A DNA stretch of 64,000 nucleotides, from assembly GCA_964036665.1 (NCBI GenBank), contig OZ038528.1, positions 2,424,501 through 2,488,500 on the forward strand, given 5' to 3'. The notes beneath the pieces are model-generated. The model was given only the letters and a program-made list of their open reading frames with translations, had not been told where the DNA came from and did not search any database. Each line of letters opens with the position of its first letter. The first letter of the stretch is position 1. Below, piece after piece: positions 12,601-24,600 of this stretch. The position numbers and the translations under genes are program-made. The stretch is from Gordius sp. MW1. Taxonomy: Eukaryota; Nematomorpha; Gordioida; Gordea; Gordiidae.

Positions 12601-15600
12601 TGTAACCCCCCCCCCCCCCCTTTAATCAAAATTTTCTAATAAATAGATAGTGAGAATGGTTAAAAATTTATAAATTATTATTTCACCCTACTCAGAACAT
12701 TACTCTATAGCCCTTGTCATCAATATAACCCAATTTTACAGGCTTTTTCTTTACTTTCGCACTTCTACACTTGTTCCGCACACTAGTGGGAGAGAAAAAG
12801 GGTGATCAATCATAGCTTTTGAAAGAGAACACTCTTGCCCTCTCCTTGCTTCGCATGCAACTTAAATTATGAAAAAATCGACAAATTTTGAAGGAAAACC
12901 ACCAAATTATAAAAAAAGTGCGAGGTCAAATGCAATAGCGACAAAAACACATACAAGGTAAGAGAAGGAATATGCTGCATGCAAAGTAGTGAACTCTCGG
13001 TCGAACCACTAGTGTTCGAAAGGAGAGTGTAGAGTGCGAAAGTAAAGAAAAACTAGGATAAAATATTTTGAAAAGTCAAAGAATATACAAGTTGGACAGG
13101 ACAGGACGGACAACCAAAAGCGAGCCCATAAATTGCATAGCAACGATAAATACATCTTCTATGAGTTTTAGAAAGTTGCCTAAATCAAAATATCAAGGAA
13201 AAAGGCCGTTTTATAAGATTTGACAAGTTTCAATGTTCTAATGAAAAACCTATATCAAAATTTAGAGTTTTACATCAGCCAAGGATCCGAAAAACTTTTT
13301 GTACGTTCTTTCTTGGGCACAACAATCCAATATCATGGCAGCTAATTCTTCCTAAATACAGGATCAAACGATATAATACATGCATGAATGTTATGAATAA
13401 TTAAAATAAACACACGCAAGTAGTCATTTATAAGCATGCGACTCAAGATGTTTAGGTATCGAAATCGACTTTTAACATATTTATCAGTTTATGTGACCAT
13501 TTTGGAATTGGAATATAATTAAATTATTAATAAAACGTGATCGCCTAGCAAAAAATCGTTTGGTTTTTTTAAACGAAAATTATCATTTCATTTCATTTAT
13601 ACGGCTATTTTGGGGAGATGTCGTTATTTTGAGCTTTATAAAATATATAAATTATGACAAAAATATTATTGGGTTGAGGGAAAAACGGAAAAATATTATA
13701 ACCTTTAGGCAGTTTTGATTGAAGTTATAATCCCTATTCTCAATTGATCATTTACTAATTTCAATCTTAAAAGACTCTCAAGCCTTTAACCAGATTGCAT
13801 TTATTTAAAAATAAGGTCGCAGCAGCATATGGTATCCAACAAACTCTATTCTATAATTACAACCCGGACCCAACCTAAAATATATTCATTTTAAAACCAA
13901 CCTTGGAATCACACAACAAAATGGCACAAAAATAAGGTTCAAACTCTAAATTCAAGAACCCTCACTGTATAAAAATATACCAACGAAAATTGCTTTAAAT
14001 TCAAAAGATAGGGTTGCGAGAAACCAAAATTAATTTTCAATACCTCTAAGCCAGGTTTGATGTCCATTCTCAGCAATTTGTGGGCACATTCGTCGGGGGT
14101 CAGCGAAGAATGAATGGTCAAATAGATGGTTCTGCGGAAAGCGATAACGTTAGTTTCCGTATTGTCCGCGATGTCCCCTTGATTCATAAGCACATAACAC
14201 ACACACATACAAATATATATTAAAATGTTATTTAGATGCTCAGTATTAATTCAAAAATACACAGTAAAATGTGCCAAGTATTATATATTAAAGTGCATAA
14301 AAGGGTTTTAATCAAAAGTGGTCTATTAATGTTTAGTCGACTAAAACCAAAGGTCGACCTAACGAAACCCAGCCGTTTTTACAAACTATAAAAAGTTGAG
14401 CGGTATATTAGTCTGTGGTTGTGTCGATCAAAAAAATGAAGATGGTAAATTTCGTTATTGTAAACGTGTTCAAAATTTAAAGCGTACGGTTTTGTCTGGA
14501 GAAAAGGCAGACGATAAAATGGATTGCATTTATATTAAACTCATTTGCAAAAATACATTTCACATAATTAAAAGAGATCTATTCTATATTTACTTGAAGT
14601 AAGACAATTAAAATTTAAATTCTTATGTTTGATTATAAAAAAATAACTGGTTGTAAAATTAAGTTCTACATTTGAGTAAGATATATATAGCTATCAAATT
14701 ACTTCAGGATGAATATTATTATTAAATATCTCATAATAATAATTAATTAATTTACCCGTTCCGTTTTCATCTTCCTCCTCCTCTTCTTCTTCAGAGCTGG
14801 ATTCATCGTCAGAATTTGGCAAAATTTCAGCCTTTATTTCTTCATATTTCGATTCAATCGCCTCAAAAGTTGGGTCAAATTTGAAGACGTCTGTTATGTT
14901 TTGGGGGAAAAATACAATTCAAACATGTAAAGAACGTGATCACAAAGACTTAAAGTTATAGATTAATACAAATTAAAAGCATATTAATTTAAACTAAAAG
15001 AAGTTATAGATTAATACAAATTAAAAGCATATTAATTTAAACTAAAGGCAATTTAGTAATTACTAAACACCATGATTTAGCTAACTACTAAACCTATATA
15101 ATAGTAAACTTTCTTTTTCAAAATATATTTTAATGTCAGACTAAGGATGAAAAGATCTAACCAAGTTAAACCATAATTATAAATCAATTTCATATCGCCA
15201 AAAACAACGTCTGCTGATCAATAGATAGACTTGAATGAAGCAACGATTTAACCATTGGTATAAATTAGTTAAAATAATAACTATAAATCTGTACCGACAA
15301 ATAATAAAAAATTATTTAGGCGAGTTTGGCTGAAGTAGATATTAAATTAAGTAAAGCATTTATAGAAGGGTTCCCTGAAGATGAAATGGTCAATGTTAAA
15401 TTATAAATTATAAATATGTCTTACATTTTGTACTTTTAATAAAAAAATTTGCTATCAGGCCTAAGAAGATTACCAAGATAAAATAGTTAAATATTATATA
15501 TATATTTATATTGGAAGCAGTTCAAAAAAATACAATGGCAAATGTTTTACCATGTCAACAATAAAATTTTTATAACCTTAGTGACACAATATATTACTCA

Positions 15601-18600
15601 AGATATCTTCAGGGTCAATCTCTTCTTCGAGCGTTATCAAATGAGTAAATTGATCTTCTTCCTTTATAACATCCAGCTCTTCAATTATCACCGGGTAATC
15701 CTATATCAAACAAAAAATTTAAATCTAAAAACTATTGTTGCATATATAAAGCCCTGCTATTTAACGAGCCTGAGCCCAATGTTTTTTTAATTTGCCCCGC
15801 CCAAAATTCCAATCGCACCTATAGCAAATTTATTCTTATAATTAATTTCATTTTATACATAATGTAATATAATTCTTGGTAATAATAGATTTTTTAAGGC
15901 AATAATACAAATTCAATAAGTCTTGCTACAATTTAATCACTTTTGTAATTCATAAAAATTAATCTTCGTTATTAACTGATATTATTTATTGAAGTTTAAA
16001 AGGTTGCATTATAATTGAACGAAAAATGAATAGAGAGCAGAATTATTTATTAATATTCCATAATAATCGGTTAGCTATGCCTTGCTTCGTGACGAGCAGG
16101 CCCATCCCAAGCCCTGAAAAGTTTATTAATTATCGAGCCCGGCCCATAGCTTACAAAGCGTATCGAAAAAAGTCGCGTTTTTATACTTACATTTTCTTAT
16201 AAATATAAGCACTTATTTATGTTTTAACATACACCTAATGATTCATCATAATATAAAAATGTAGTATATCTATTTTCATTCGCATTTTGGTTGTTTATAA
16301 CATAGTTTTGATATCTATGTTAAAGTGATCTCTTCTACTGAGAGAAAGAAAGTGGAAAAATACAAATACCTCAAAAATATCATTTTTGTCTTAGTAGTGG
16401 CCACAGCCCTCGGTAATTTAGGTCCCGAGGGCAGCCGATTCCTTAAACAAATATCAAAATATTTTATCCATTATACACGATTCCAAAGATTTTTTTTTAC
16501 ATCAAGCAGAAAATCACCATGGGAATTGTAAAATCAAATACAATTTCAATCCATGGCTCTATGCCAGCTCATTATTCTAATATATTTTAGTATGTAAATC
16601 ATACACAATTATTTGGAAATAAACCTCTATTAGTGCTAAAAAAATGATAAACATAACAACAACATCAAAAAAATTGGAATACGAACTTTGAAGCCATCCT
16701 TGTAGATTTGAAAGAGGACATCCATCATAGTTAAGGTCCTCTGAGAGACGGTGCATTCGTGAAGTATGTTGCGAATTTGGTCAAAAATAACTGTACATCG
16801 GCAATGATGACAAAATTTAGAAATATTATTGTAGGTAAATAGTTTAGAATAACCTTAGTTTGCATTATAATAAATTTCCATCAATTAGCAAAATTACCGT
16901 ATAAATACTTTCTTAAACTTCTGTTTCCATCTGAAGTCTAAACAAGTGTTGTAAAACGGTTGGTTTTTGTTTCGTCTACTTGGTTCTAATCGGCTAAACT
17001 TAAAGAAACAAAAGGTTTTTCGGTCTATTTTTCTTAGTTGCATTGGTCTACCTGGTCTGTTTATGCTTAGTCAACTCAAACAAAAGGTCGACCAAACAAA
17101 ACCCAGCCGTTTTTACAACACTACTACTCTATACATATTAAAATTAAAAATTTAAACCATGCCCAGCTAAAAATGTAGGCCTAAAACTAACTTCGACTCT
17201 TATTTTGACCTATACGAGTAGCATATTTGAATTAATGATAATCATAGTGTATATCTAAATATTAAATATGCATAATAACAAAAAAAGATCACATTGAATA
17301 AAGAATACATAATTTTCATTGAATAAATAAAAGTTAATCCAAATTTTTAAACTTTATAGACAACTTTATATTAAAAAAAACAAAAAAATAGAAATGTGAT
17401 GTAGTCACTCACAAATAAGGCCTTTGGGGGAGATTTCCTTAATTTTTGCCCCACACTCCTTCAAAAACCCAATCACTATTTCGATTGAATCGTCTGTGGG
17501 ATGTTCCATAAGCAAGGTCAAAATTTGCAGTGGTAATATCTCGTGTGCCTAAAAGACATAGAAATAGATGAAAACTCCATTTTTTAAAATTATTATTGCA
17601 TAAACTATGGTAATTTAAGAAAATTTGTAATAAAGTTGCTCAATATTCAAGGTTTTTATTTTAAAGAAAAAAACACCGAGAAGATTTTCTTTCATCTGAC
17701 CAAAATATTCTATAAATTGATAACAAACATAAATAATAATTTTTTTCTTAATTCTAAGGTTACTTTTTTGTTATTTGCCAACACAAAACGTTTTAATATT
17801 TTTAAATAATTTCTTTTAAGGCATAATTTTTAAAAAAAACCTCATAATTAAACACGAGCCCATAAATTGCAAAATAACTTTATAGTTTATCAAATTTGCA
17901 AGAGTTTTAACATTATTGCAATTAAAAACAAATTTTTGAAAAATTTATACTAGTTTCTAAAGACAATAAATTAGCTTAAACATCATTTATTATATAATAA
18001 ATATTTTTTACTTAATGAGGTTAACAATCATCATAATACTATTGGTTAATGTTTAAAGTATTAAAAGTTTAATAATAGTAATATTAATTTATTTTAAATT
18101 TTACTTAATATAGATTACATATTTTAAAAGTCAAATTTGATAGTTGTTTTAAAAGTATATTTGTATATTTTTATACCACTCGTTGGTTGATTAGATGAGC
18201 AATAAATTTTGTAGTGGCCAAACATGTAGCTTTGTCATTACGTCTGTAGGATTTTCTAAATTGCAGGATCAACCGTTTTAAAATTAGTTCGCCAATTTGT
18301 GGAAACTATGGCAAAATAATAAAACAAAATGCAAATATCAACAATTGACAAGCAATTCAAATATTAATATAATGTAAAATATTATTGAATTTAACAAAAA
18401 GTTAATTTTCTAAAGTAGATTTTAAATTAAATCAAGCTAGAATAAAGTATGCAGAGCTAAATATAATTAAAAAGCGTTACTTTTGAGTTAATTATAGCAA
18501 CTAAGGCGGCATACACATTGGTAAATATAGGAGATAAGGTTTGTGCTTTTAGTAGTGCTTGAGCAATCAGGCCTCTCCCCCTTATAACATTGTACTGCAA

Positions 18601-19200
18601 TAGTTCTAAAGCAACTTCAGTCACATTTGAAATGTTTGCTTTGTTTATTAAACCATTAAATTTCTTCTTAAGCGATAACCAATTCAGTCTCTGATAGGCA
18701 GTCCTGGTAAATATAAGTTTAGATTTTATAAAAATAAGCATATTAAATTTTTTTGTATAAAACAAATTAAATAATGAAGTATTTTAAAGAAATAAAATAT
18801 TTTATAAATTTAAATAATCCAATTGAAGCATTAAAAATATAAGTATTATTATAGGTATGACTAACGTGGTCTTATCTTTGATTTTATCTTGCAACAGTTT
18901 TAATTTTGAAGGAGGAATATAGATTGATGATTTATTAGATAAAACTTTATCAATCAAAGCTTCTGGTGTATCAACTTGTTCAATTACAGGCTTTACTTTT
19001 ACGTTATCTTTAGGCTTTCTAACATTGTCATTATGTCTATGCTCTCTTCTAGAACTTCTATGCTTATCGTGTCTGTCTTTATAATCTCTAGGTTCCTCCT
19101 CTTTCCGAATTCGTTTTTCTCTATCATCCCTTTTTCGATGATGATTATAATCTCTGTCTTTGATATATTCATCGCGTTTTGGTATAGGATCTTCTACCAT
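9624..19200 (-). CDS. CWC22: Pre-mRNA-splicing factor CWC22 (nucampholin), 14 exons
   Basis: CWC22 is a nuclear spliceosome component that binds eIF4A3 and loads it for the exon-junction complex. Exons in transcription order: 19200-18866, 18703-18481, 18305-18177, 17548-17413, 16790-16687, 15700-15598, 14890-14756, 14177-14044, 13351-13274, 12512-12360, 11270-11143, 10818-10717, 10359-10140, 9758-9624. Every junction is GT-AG, frame is kept, and the sum is 705 codons with stop. Residues 1-90 are an Arg/Lys/Asp/Glu/His-rich tail. YIPPSKL at 94-100 is the family hallmark before the MIF4G domain (about 113-300, with RGRG and [15 protein letters not shown]). An acidic Ser/Glu linker precedes the MA3 domain (about 390-510, with [14 protein letters not shown] and ECAHKLL). 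The C-terminus is Lys/His-rich. It is shorter than human CWC22 (about 908 residues), mainly in the C-terminal tail. Exon 13 uses a weak donor (AAG|GTCAAA). Introns carry several MITEs and a retroelement scrap. Confidence 0.95.
11393..11562. mobile_element. TA-flanked MITE, GTGTTGTAAAAACGGCTGGG family (diverged copy)
   Basis: Both ends match the family (gtaaaactggctggg on the left, acccagcggtttttacaac on the right), with the typical 'ggtcgac' and 'tttggtctgttt' interior. It lies in the CWC22 intron between exons 10 and 11. It is diverged and its termini are not exact. Confidence 0.65.
12574..12625. repeat. Partial CATGGGC... hAT-like repeat with C homopolymer
   Basis: The stretch starts catgggcatggccgag and runs into a C homopolymer at about 12607-12620, like the left ends of the 1697 and 53946 MITEs. 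I found no matching right end, so it is a fragment. It lies in the CWC22 intron between exons 9 and 10. Confidence 0.45.
12743..13054. mobile_element. Inverted-repeat MITE in CWC22 intron
   Basis: The left arm ctttttctttactttcgcac and the right arm gtgcgaaagtaaagaaaaac are near-exact complements. The pairing continues with gaps through 'cactagtg' on both sides, giving arms of about 55 bp. I could not define a clean target duplication, so the superfamily is open. It contains no ORF. Confidence 0.6.
14319..14388. mobile_element. TA-MITE fragment (right half)
   Basis: Only the right half of the GTGTTGTAAAAACGGCTGGG family is present: tagtcgactaaaacc, aggtcgacc, then acccagccgtttttacaaac. It is located in the CWC22 intron between exons 7 and 8. 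Confidence 0.6.
14952..15048. repeat. Two-copy 48-bp tandem duplication in CWC22 intron
   Basis: The block starting aagttatagattaatacaa and ending ttaatttaaactaaa occurs twice back to back with essentially no differences, which suggests a recent local duplication. It is intronic, between exons 6 and 7 of CWC22, with no coding content. Confidence 0.8.
16318..16560 (+). pseudogene. C-terminal tail relic of an endonuclease-tailed non-LTR retrotransposon
   Basis: The plus strand encodes a peptide with 'EKYKYL', then '[20 protein letters not shown]'. By my alignment this matches the extreme C-terminal tail (E-K-Y-x-x-L ... x-x-x-G-x-x-G-P-x-G ... F-L-K-x-I) that follows the RPD...D endonuclease domain in the elements at 26.4-30.5 kb. 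Nothing upstream of it survives. It lies in the CWC22 intron between exons 5 and 6, antisense to the gene. A chance similarity is possible but unlikely. Confidence 0.5.
16946..17121. mobile_element. TA-flanked MITE, GTGTTGTAAAAACGGCTGGG family
   Basis: It begins gtgttgtaaaacggttgg and ends aacccagccgtttttacaa plus cac, with TA following. The interior shares the family's 'tttggtctgtttatgcttagtc' segment. It lies in the CWC22 intron between exons 4 and 5. Confidence 0.75.
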
Positions 19201-19280
19201 ATCGTGTGAATGTATGTAAGAGTATGATTTTTAAGAAATAATTAGTCAAATGGCCACAAGCGAATAATATTGTTTTACTA

Positions 19281-19600
19281 GGCCAATGTTACACGATCCA
19301 AATTCTTGTACTGTATAAGCGATCTCACTTTCCATTTTCTTATTCGATCCAAAAAAAGTTATTAAGTATCTTGAACCTAAAATGACTTAACCCTAACCCT
19401 AACCCTACAAAGCCTGCCCTTGCGAGACCGAAATCACAATATGAAAACGCGAGTAAGAAATTTTGTTTATTTCTTACGATTTGTGTTTTTCCGAATGCGA
19501 AAAACACAAATCCGCGCTTCGTTATTTTTTGGATCGAATAAGAAAATGGAATGGCAGATCGCTTATACAGTACAAGAATTTGGATCGTGTAACATTGGTC
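19281..19600. mobile_element. Foldback MITE abutting the CWC22 5' end
   Basis: A perfect 9-bp duplication gttttacta (19272-19280 and 19601-19609) flanks a 320-bp element whose outer 75 bp pair almost perfectly (ggccaatgttacacgatcc on the left, its complement on the right). Nine-bp duplications are typical of Mutator-like elements, but there is no transposase to confirm this. The loop contains ccctaaccctaaccct at about 19391-19406, i.e. telomere-type CCCTAA units. The element starts only 81 bp upstream of the CWC22 start codon, so it probably lies in or at its promoter. Confidence 0.85.
19391..19406. repeat. Short interstitial telomere-like CCCTAA repeat
   Basis: About 2.7 units of CCCTAA are preceded by a loose aacctaa. 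They sit inside the loop of the 19281-19600 foldback element. A similar gggttagggttag occurs at about 44831 in the membralin-intron foldback. This may be coincidence or capture by these elements. Confidence 0.7.
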
Positions 19601-19609
19601 GTTTTACTA

Positions 19610-20669
19610 CAGATAGATTAATCTCCAATAATGTTTTCCACAAGTGCCACCTTTAAGATATAATATCCTTATAGAGCTATTTTATCCATACACGATTTGC
19701 ATCTGTTAGCAAAGAAGCGTCATGCATAGGTCACCGCCATTTTATAAAAAATATCAATATTACCCATCTCCTTCCAAATCGACCACCCCCCTTCGATTTA
19801 ATGGCAGCGTCTATTTCACTATTTTTTACTTTCTTCAAAAACCGTCTATGTTGAGATCACACTTAATCAACTGCTCGCTCCTGATATGATGACCCTAACT
19901 TGGCCCAAATTTATTAGCTTCATGGGATAGTTTTAAATTATGGATGTAAGGAAAGATTGATCTATGCAAAAGTCTACAAACACAGGGCAACGAGGGAAAA
20001 TAACATTTAAAGCTCACAATTTTCCCTATAAACTTTTCTGCTCGGCCACGCTATGCAAAGCATATCAATTATAAGACAAAACAAAATTGCTTACATCTAT
20101 TCTAGATTAAGCGATGTTGAAGCAGCAGCCAGCTCACAAAATTTATGCTTAATAATATGCTTGTCTGTCACTGTATTTTAATTTGTTGGCCATGCGCGCT
20201 CGGTTATAAATCCGAAAAACGCACCCGTCCTATCATTTTTAAGAATATTATTTAATTCAACCCTTCCCCGTTCTAAAATAACTAAATATCAAGTTTTTTA
20301 ATCACAAATATGTTAATCCCCAGAACATTACCAAAATTAATGTGTTTATAAATAAAATATGAAAAAATGAATGGCAGAGAAAATTTCAAACAAAATATAT
20401 TTTTGACTTTAACATTTGGAGTTTGGGTGATTGTTTAGCAAAACTCTGATTGACCCAAAATATAGGACACCCCTAAACCCAAAAATTAACCAAAAGCCAA
20501 CCTTAAAATAACTGCTGTAGGCGCATGTTATAATTATAATATTATAGGTTATTTGTACAAAGGATATAAATATTTCATCAATTTCAAATACAAGAAGAAT
20601 TTTAAAAATCTTACCCCGAAAATTATCTAAATTCCATAAAAAACAAGCATTTTTAAATTAAGGTTTTGT
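19610..20669. other. Intergenic DNA between CWC22 and an RTE remnant, no gene seen
   Basis: AT-rich sequence without recognisable coding or RNA features. It should include sequence upstream of CWC22 beyond the foldback element. Confidence 0.5.
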
Positions 20670-20675
20670 AACTAA

Positions 20676-21513
20676 ATGGGTATATGGTGTAGGCTATATG
20701 CCGATGATATAGTAATATGCGAAGAAACAAAAGAGAAAGTATTTGAAGAAGCCGAAAATTGGTCAAAGCGCTTAACAGGATATGGTTTAAATGTTAACGA
20801 TCGAAAAACGGTATACATGGAAATAAACGTTACAACCAGCCCATCGCTGGATGACAATCTTAAGTACCCAAAAGTAGACAGGTTTACATACCTCGCTCGA
20901 TGATACATCTAGCAAAAGGGAGGCTGCGCAACAGAAGTTAATGCCCAGATCTAAAAATATGGCTATGGCGAAGTATATCCGGTGTAATGTGCGACAAGAA
21001 AATGCCAATATGGTTGAAGAGCAAGGCTTATAAATCCATCGTAAGACCGGTGTTACTCTATGGATCAAACATGGGCATTAAACACCACGAAAGGAAAGCT
21101 ATTACAAGCCACAGAGATGAGAATGATACGGTGGAGCTTGGGGTATATTAAGCTCGACCATTAGACGAATGACTTTCTCATGACAAAAATGGGTATTCAA
21201 CCTATAATGGACAAGATTAACGAAATCAACCAAGTTCGTATGGGCATATACTAAGAAAGGACACGAATGACTTAAATCTATATTGGACATGGAGGTACCG
21301 GGGAAGAGAGGAAGAGGACGACCTCGTGTCACATGGAAAGGGCAAGTCGATAGAGTTATGAAAACAAAAGAGATTAGTCAAGACATGGCACTCACCCGGT
21401 CCAGATGGAAGAAACCTGGAAAACAAACCCCACTGTGGGACCAAATAACTGATAGAAAAGATCGATGGCACTTAGTTAATAAATCTTATCGCTTAGGAAA
21501 CAATCCACGATAG
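20676..21513 (+). pseudogene. 5'-truncated, frameshifted RTE-type retrotransposon (RT C-terminal part)
   Basis: The first frame encodes 'YADDIVICEETKEKVFEEA', the catalytic YADD box (motif C) of a non-LTR reverse transcriptase, followed by 'GLNVNDRKT'. After frame breaks, 21283-21513 carries the C-terminal 'GKRGRGRPRVTWKGQV' segment typical of RTE-type proteins. The endonuclease and fingers are absent, as expected of incomplete reverse transcription. The same family is at 34970-38110 and 58690-62330. It lies between bystin and CWC22 in opposite orientation to both. Confidence 0.88.
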
Positions 21514-21655
21514 ATACTTATCAATATGCTAAATGTCATATCAAACAAAGGCTTTTTTAGAAATGACATTTATTCTCACACATTTCTAAAACAGGGATAA
21601 CAAGATATAGGGGATAACATATATTTGGGAGAATATGTTTAACAAAAAATGATTT

Positions 21656-21661
21656 TTTATT
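21656..21661 (-). promoter_or_regulatory. Poly(A) signal overlapping the bystin stop codon
   Basis: On the minus strand the last codon and stop read GAATAAA, so the stop TAA lies within a canonical AATAAA hexamer. If used, the 3' UTR would be only about 10-30 nt. The T/GT-rich sequence immediately downstream is compatible with this. Confidence 0.5.
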
Positions 21662-24600
21662 CCATTATAATGTCTTCTTCCAAGTCTTGTTCAAGCGTGT
21701 CAAAACTCTTTTTCTCCGATACTTCCGTCGTATTCAATTCTTCCAAAGTAACCGGACTTATTTTTTCGTGAGTCTGTCTCTTGATTAATTCCTTTAAACT
21801 TTCCTTCGCATCGACACTCATTTGCAATTTGTAATTTTGCACAAAAGTTAAAAGGCTTTGGTGCCAAAGAACGGGCAATGTCTCTTTACAGCTAGCAAAT
21901 CTATATTGCAAATATAAACAAGAAAGCATTGTTTATACATAATTAAATCTGTCTTATATTATATTAAAATGATAAATTCACATTAATGTGATAGAGTCAA
22001 GGCGAAAGTTTAGTTTTTTTGCATTAAATTTTTTTTCAAAATTTTTCGCTATAGATAAACTTATAAATCGCATAGGTTGCAATTACAATTATATATTAAA
22101 TTAAAATTGTACAACACGCGCATATAATTTAATTATTGGAAATCGCAATTTTTATTAGCAAAAATTTAAAGTCATAGAAAATAAAATGTTTCTCTTAAAT
22201 TATGGGTTTTAAATGCCAAGTAAAACATTACAAAATGCTAAGTAATTTCTGCTACGTATTTCAAAATGCTAAATTTTTTAAAAATGCTAAAAATTTACCC
22301 AGTAAAATAAGTAATTAAACTATCCATAACCCGGGTGGGTAGGGCGTAGTTTTTGCTCAGCAATACGCGTAAGAATATACTAATGGGACCGGAGTACGTA
22401 GATCCATCCGCCAATTCCAGTAATTTCAAAATGGCGGCACACGAGTGCAAGAGGGGCAAAGAGTTTTTGTGTATCACTCCGGCCACTATAAAAGCTTCTC
22501 GCAGGGTACAGGGCATGGGTTGGGGCTCTAAGAGGGGAATGAGGATGCCTTTGAAAAAGGCTGCCGGTTTAAACATGGATTTATACAGGGCCTAATATAG
22601 ATGAGAATTCGCAAAGATTAGCAAGTTAAGGTTATTATTAAATGGAAATTGATATAATATTAAACTTAAAATTATTGGATTGTCGTCAGGTTTATATATA
22701 AAAAATTGCGATAGTGTTGTAAAAACGGCTGGGTTTTGATTGGTCGACCTTTGCTTTAACTTTGACTAACTGTCGACTCTGGTTAGTTTTTCAAATTTCG
22801 ACCAAGCCTAGAGGTCGACTAAGAAAAACAAATCAAAAAACATTTGGTCTGATTATATTTAGTCGACTAAAACGAAATATCGACCAAACAAAACATAGCC
22901 TTTTATACAACACTAAATTACAATATCGTTAATATCCCAAATGGATATATGAAAATGAATGCTGTTATTAATAAATAAAATAGGATTAGAAACATATTAA
23001 AATAAAGGACAATCGCAAATGCGTGCAATAAATTATATTTTTAACATAATATTCCATAAAAAAATAAACAAAATGATATTATAATATACTTTTAATTTAA
23101 ATATGTCAAAAAACTACCTATACATTTAGGTATAAATTCAAACTGTAGATTAAATTAAACAACAAATGGGTTATTTAATCTAACATCTTAAAAATGTATT
23201 AGCAAATTTTTAAAGAGCTGCATATCAGAATAAAATGATGGAAATGGTATTTTAAACGCAAGAATACTTGATAAAGGTGAAAATTGAGTTTCTTAAACTC
23301 TGCTATATCATCACGCACCCTGGGTAACAAGATTTTGTTGTAAAATCTAACAAAATAATATAGTTGAAATTAGTTATACAAATCATTATTTTTGATTATA
23401 AAAAATATAAAAACCTTCAAAATAAAATTACAAAGTATATTATAATAATTATATTTATATATATAGAAGAAGGATGAAGGTTGGGCCAAGTTATTACAAG
23501 AATTGAAATTTTAAAAGATAATTTCTGATATTGTAACCTATTAAAAATCAACGTTTGAAAAATTTACACAGACTGGGGGAGCAATATGAATAAAAAGTTT
23601 GCAAAAAAGACCTGATCACTAAATGGGCAGGTTCATGCATTTTAACCCTCGAGAGGATTCCTCAAAATCCCGAACGCGAGAGTATTCGTGGGGTATAACT
23701 CTACCCCACTTTTAAACTTCTTATAAATTTTAAAGTATTCCTTTAAAACCTTTGAAATTTTAAACATTATGTTTATAAAGGTCTTAAGATTGATGGTATA
23801 AATTTTGAAATAAATCTAATCAACATTACAAAACTTATTAACAATTTTATGAACCCCCATTTTTATTTTGTTTATTTTAGAGCTTCCCCTCATTTTACCT
23901 CTTGACATCATATACCTTAAAATAAATCAAAATAAACGTGATTTTTTATTAAAAGAATGTTCACAATGTACTAAAAACACAAATTGTAAAAGATATCATC
24001 AAACAAAAAAAATACATACATTTTCTCCAACAGAAAAAAACTTACGCGAGAGCATTCGTAGGGTATAATCATCCCCACGAGTCTATATTTTCAAAAGTAT
24101 TAAGCCAAAACCTATGAAATTTTCATCTAACCTAGTTCTTGATAAAATATTAAGCTACTAAAAAGACCAAATTCATTAGACTTAAATTGCGTTTTATATT
24201 TAAATTTATAATTTGCGTGGGTACCAAAATCCCCCACGAATACTCTCGAGAGTTAAACAATTAAAATGTACATTTATATGGGTTAATGCTTGGATGTAGT
24301 ATCAAAACTAAACTATCATTTACCCCAATTATTTCAACTCTTAAAATGAAATTTGTACAAAACATATAAATTCTCCAAAAAAATTAGAACTAGCTAGAAC
24401 ATTACCTTTGAGCTAAGTTAGCTTTTAAATTTGAAGCAAAAAGTCTGGTTGCTTGGTACATGGCAGCAGAACTCCATTTTTCGGGTGCAGTTAGTTGTAG
24501 AATAGATTCCCAATCAGCAAGGGCTGGTATAATTTTAAAGGCTTTTGGCATTTTACCACTACGATATTGAGATAATATTTTACCAACACCCCTGTATAAC

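Noticed and set aside
18976..19209. Plus-strand frame opposite CWC22 exon 1
   Set aside because: It is exactly antisense to the well-supported Arg/Glu-rich first exon of CWC22, and its hydrophobic composition is the shadow of that exon.
20676..20903. Plus-strand YADD frame as a host reverse transcriptase gene or telomerase
   Set aside because: The downstream frames match the C-terminus of the RTE copies at 34970 and 58690, and the 5' part is missing, so it is a dead retrotransposon.
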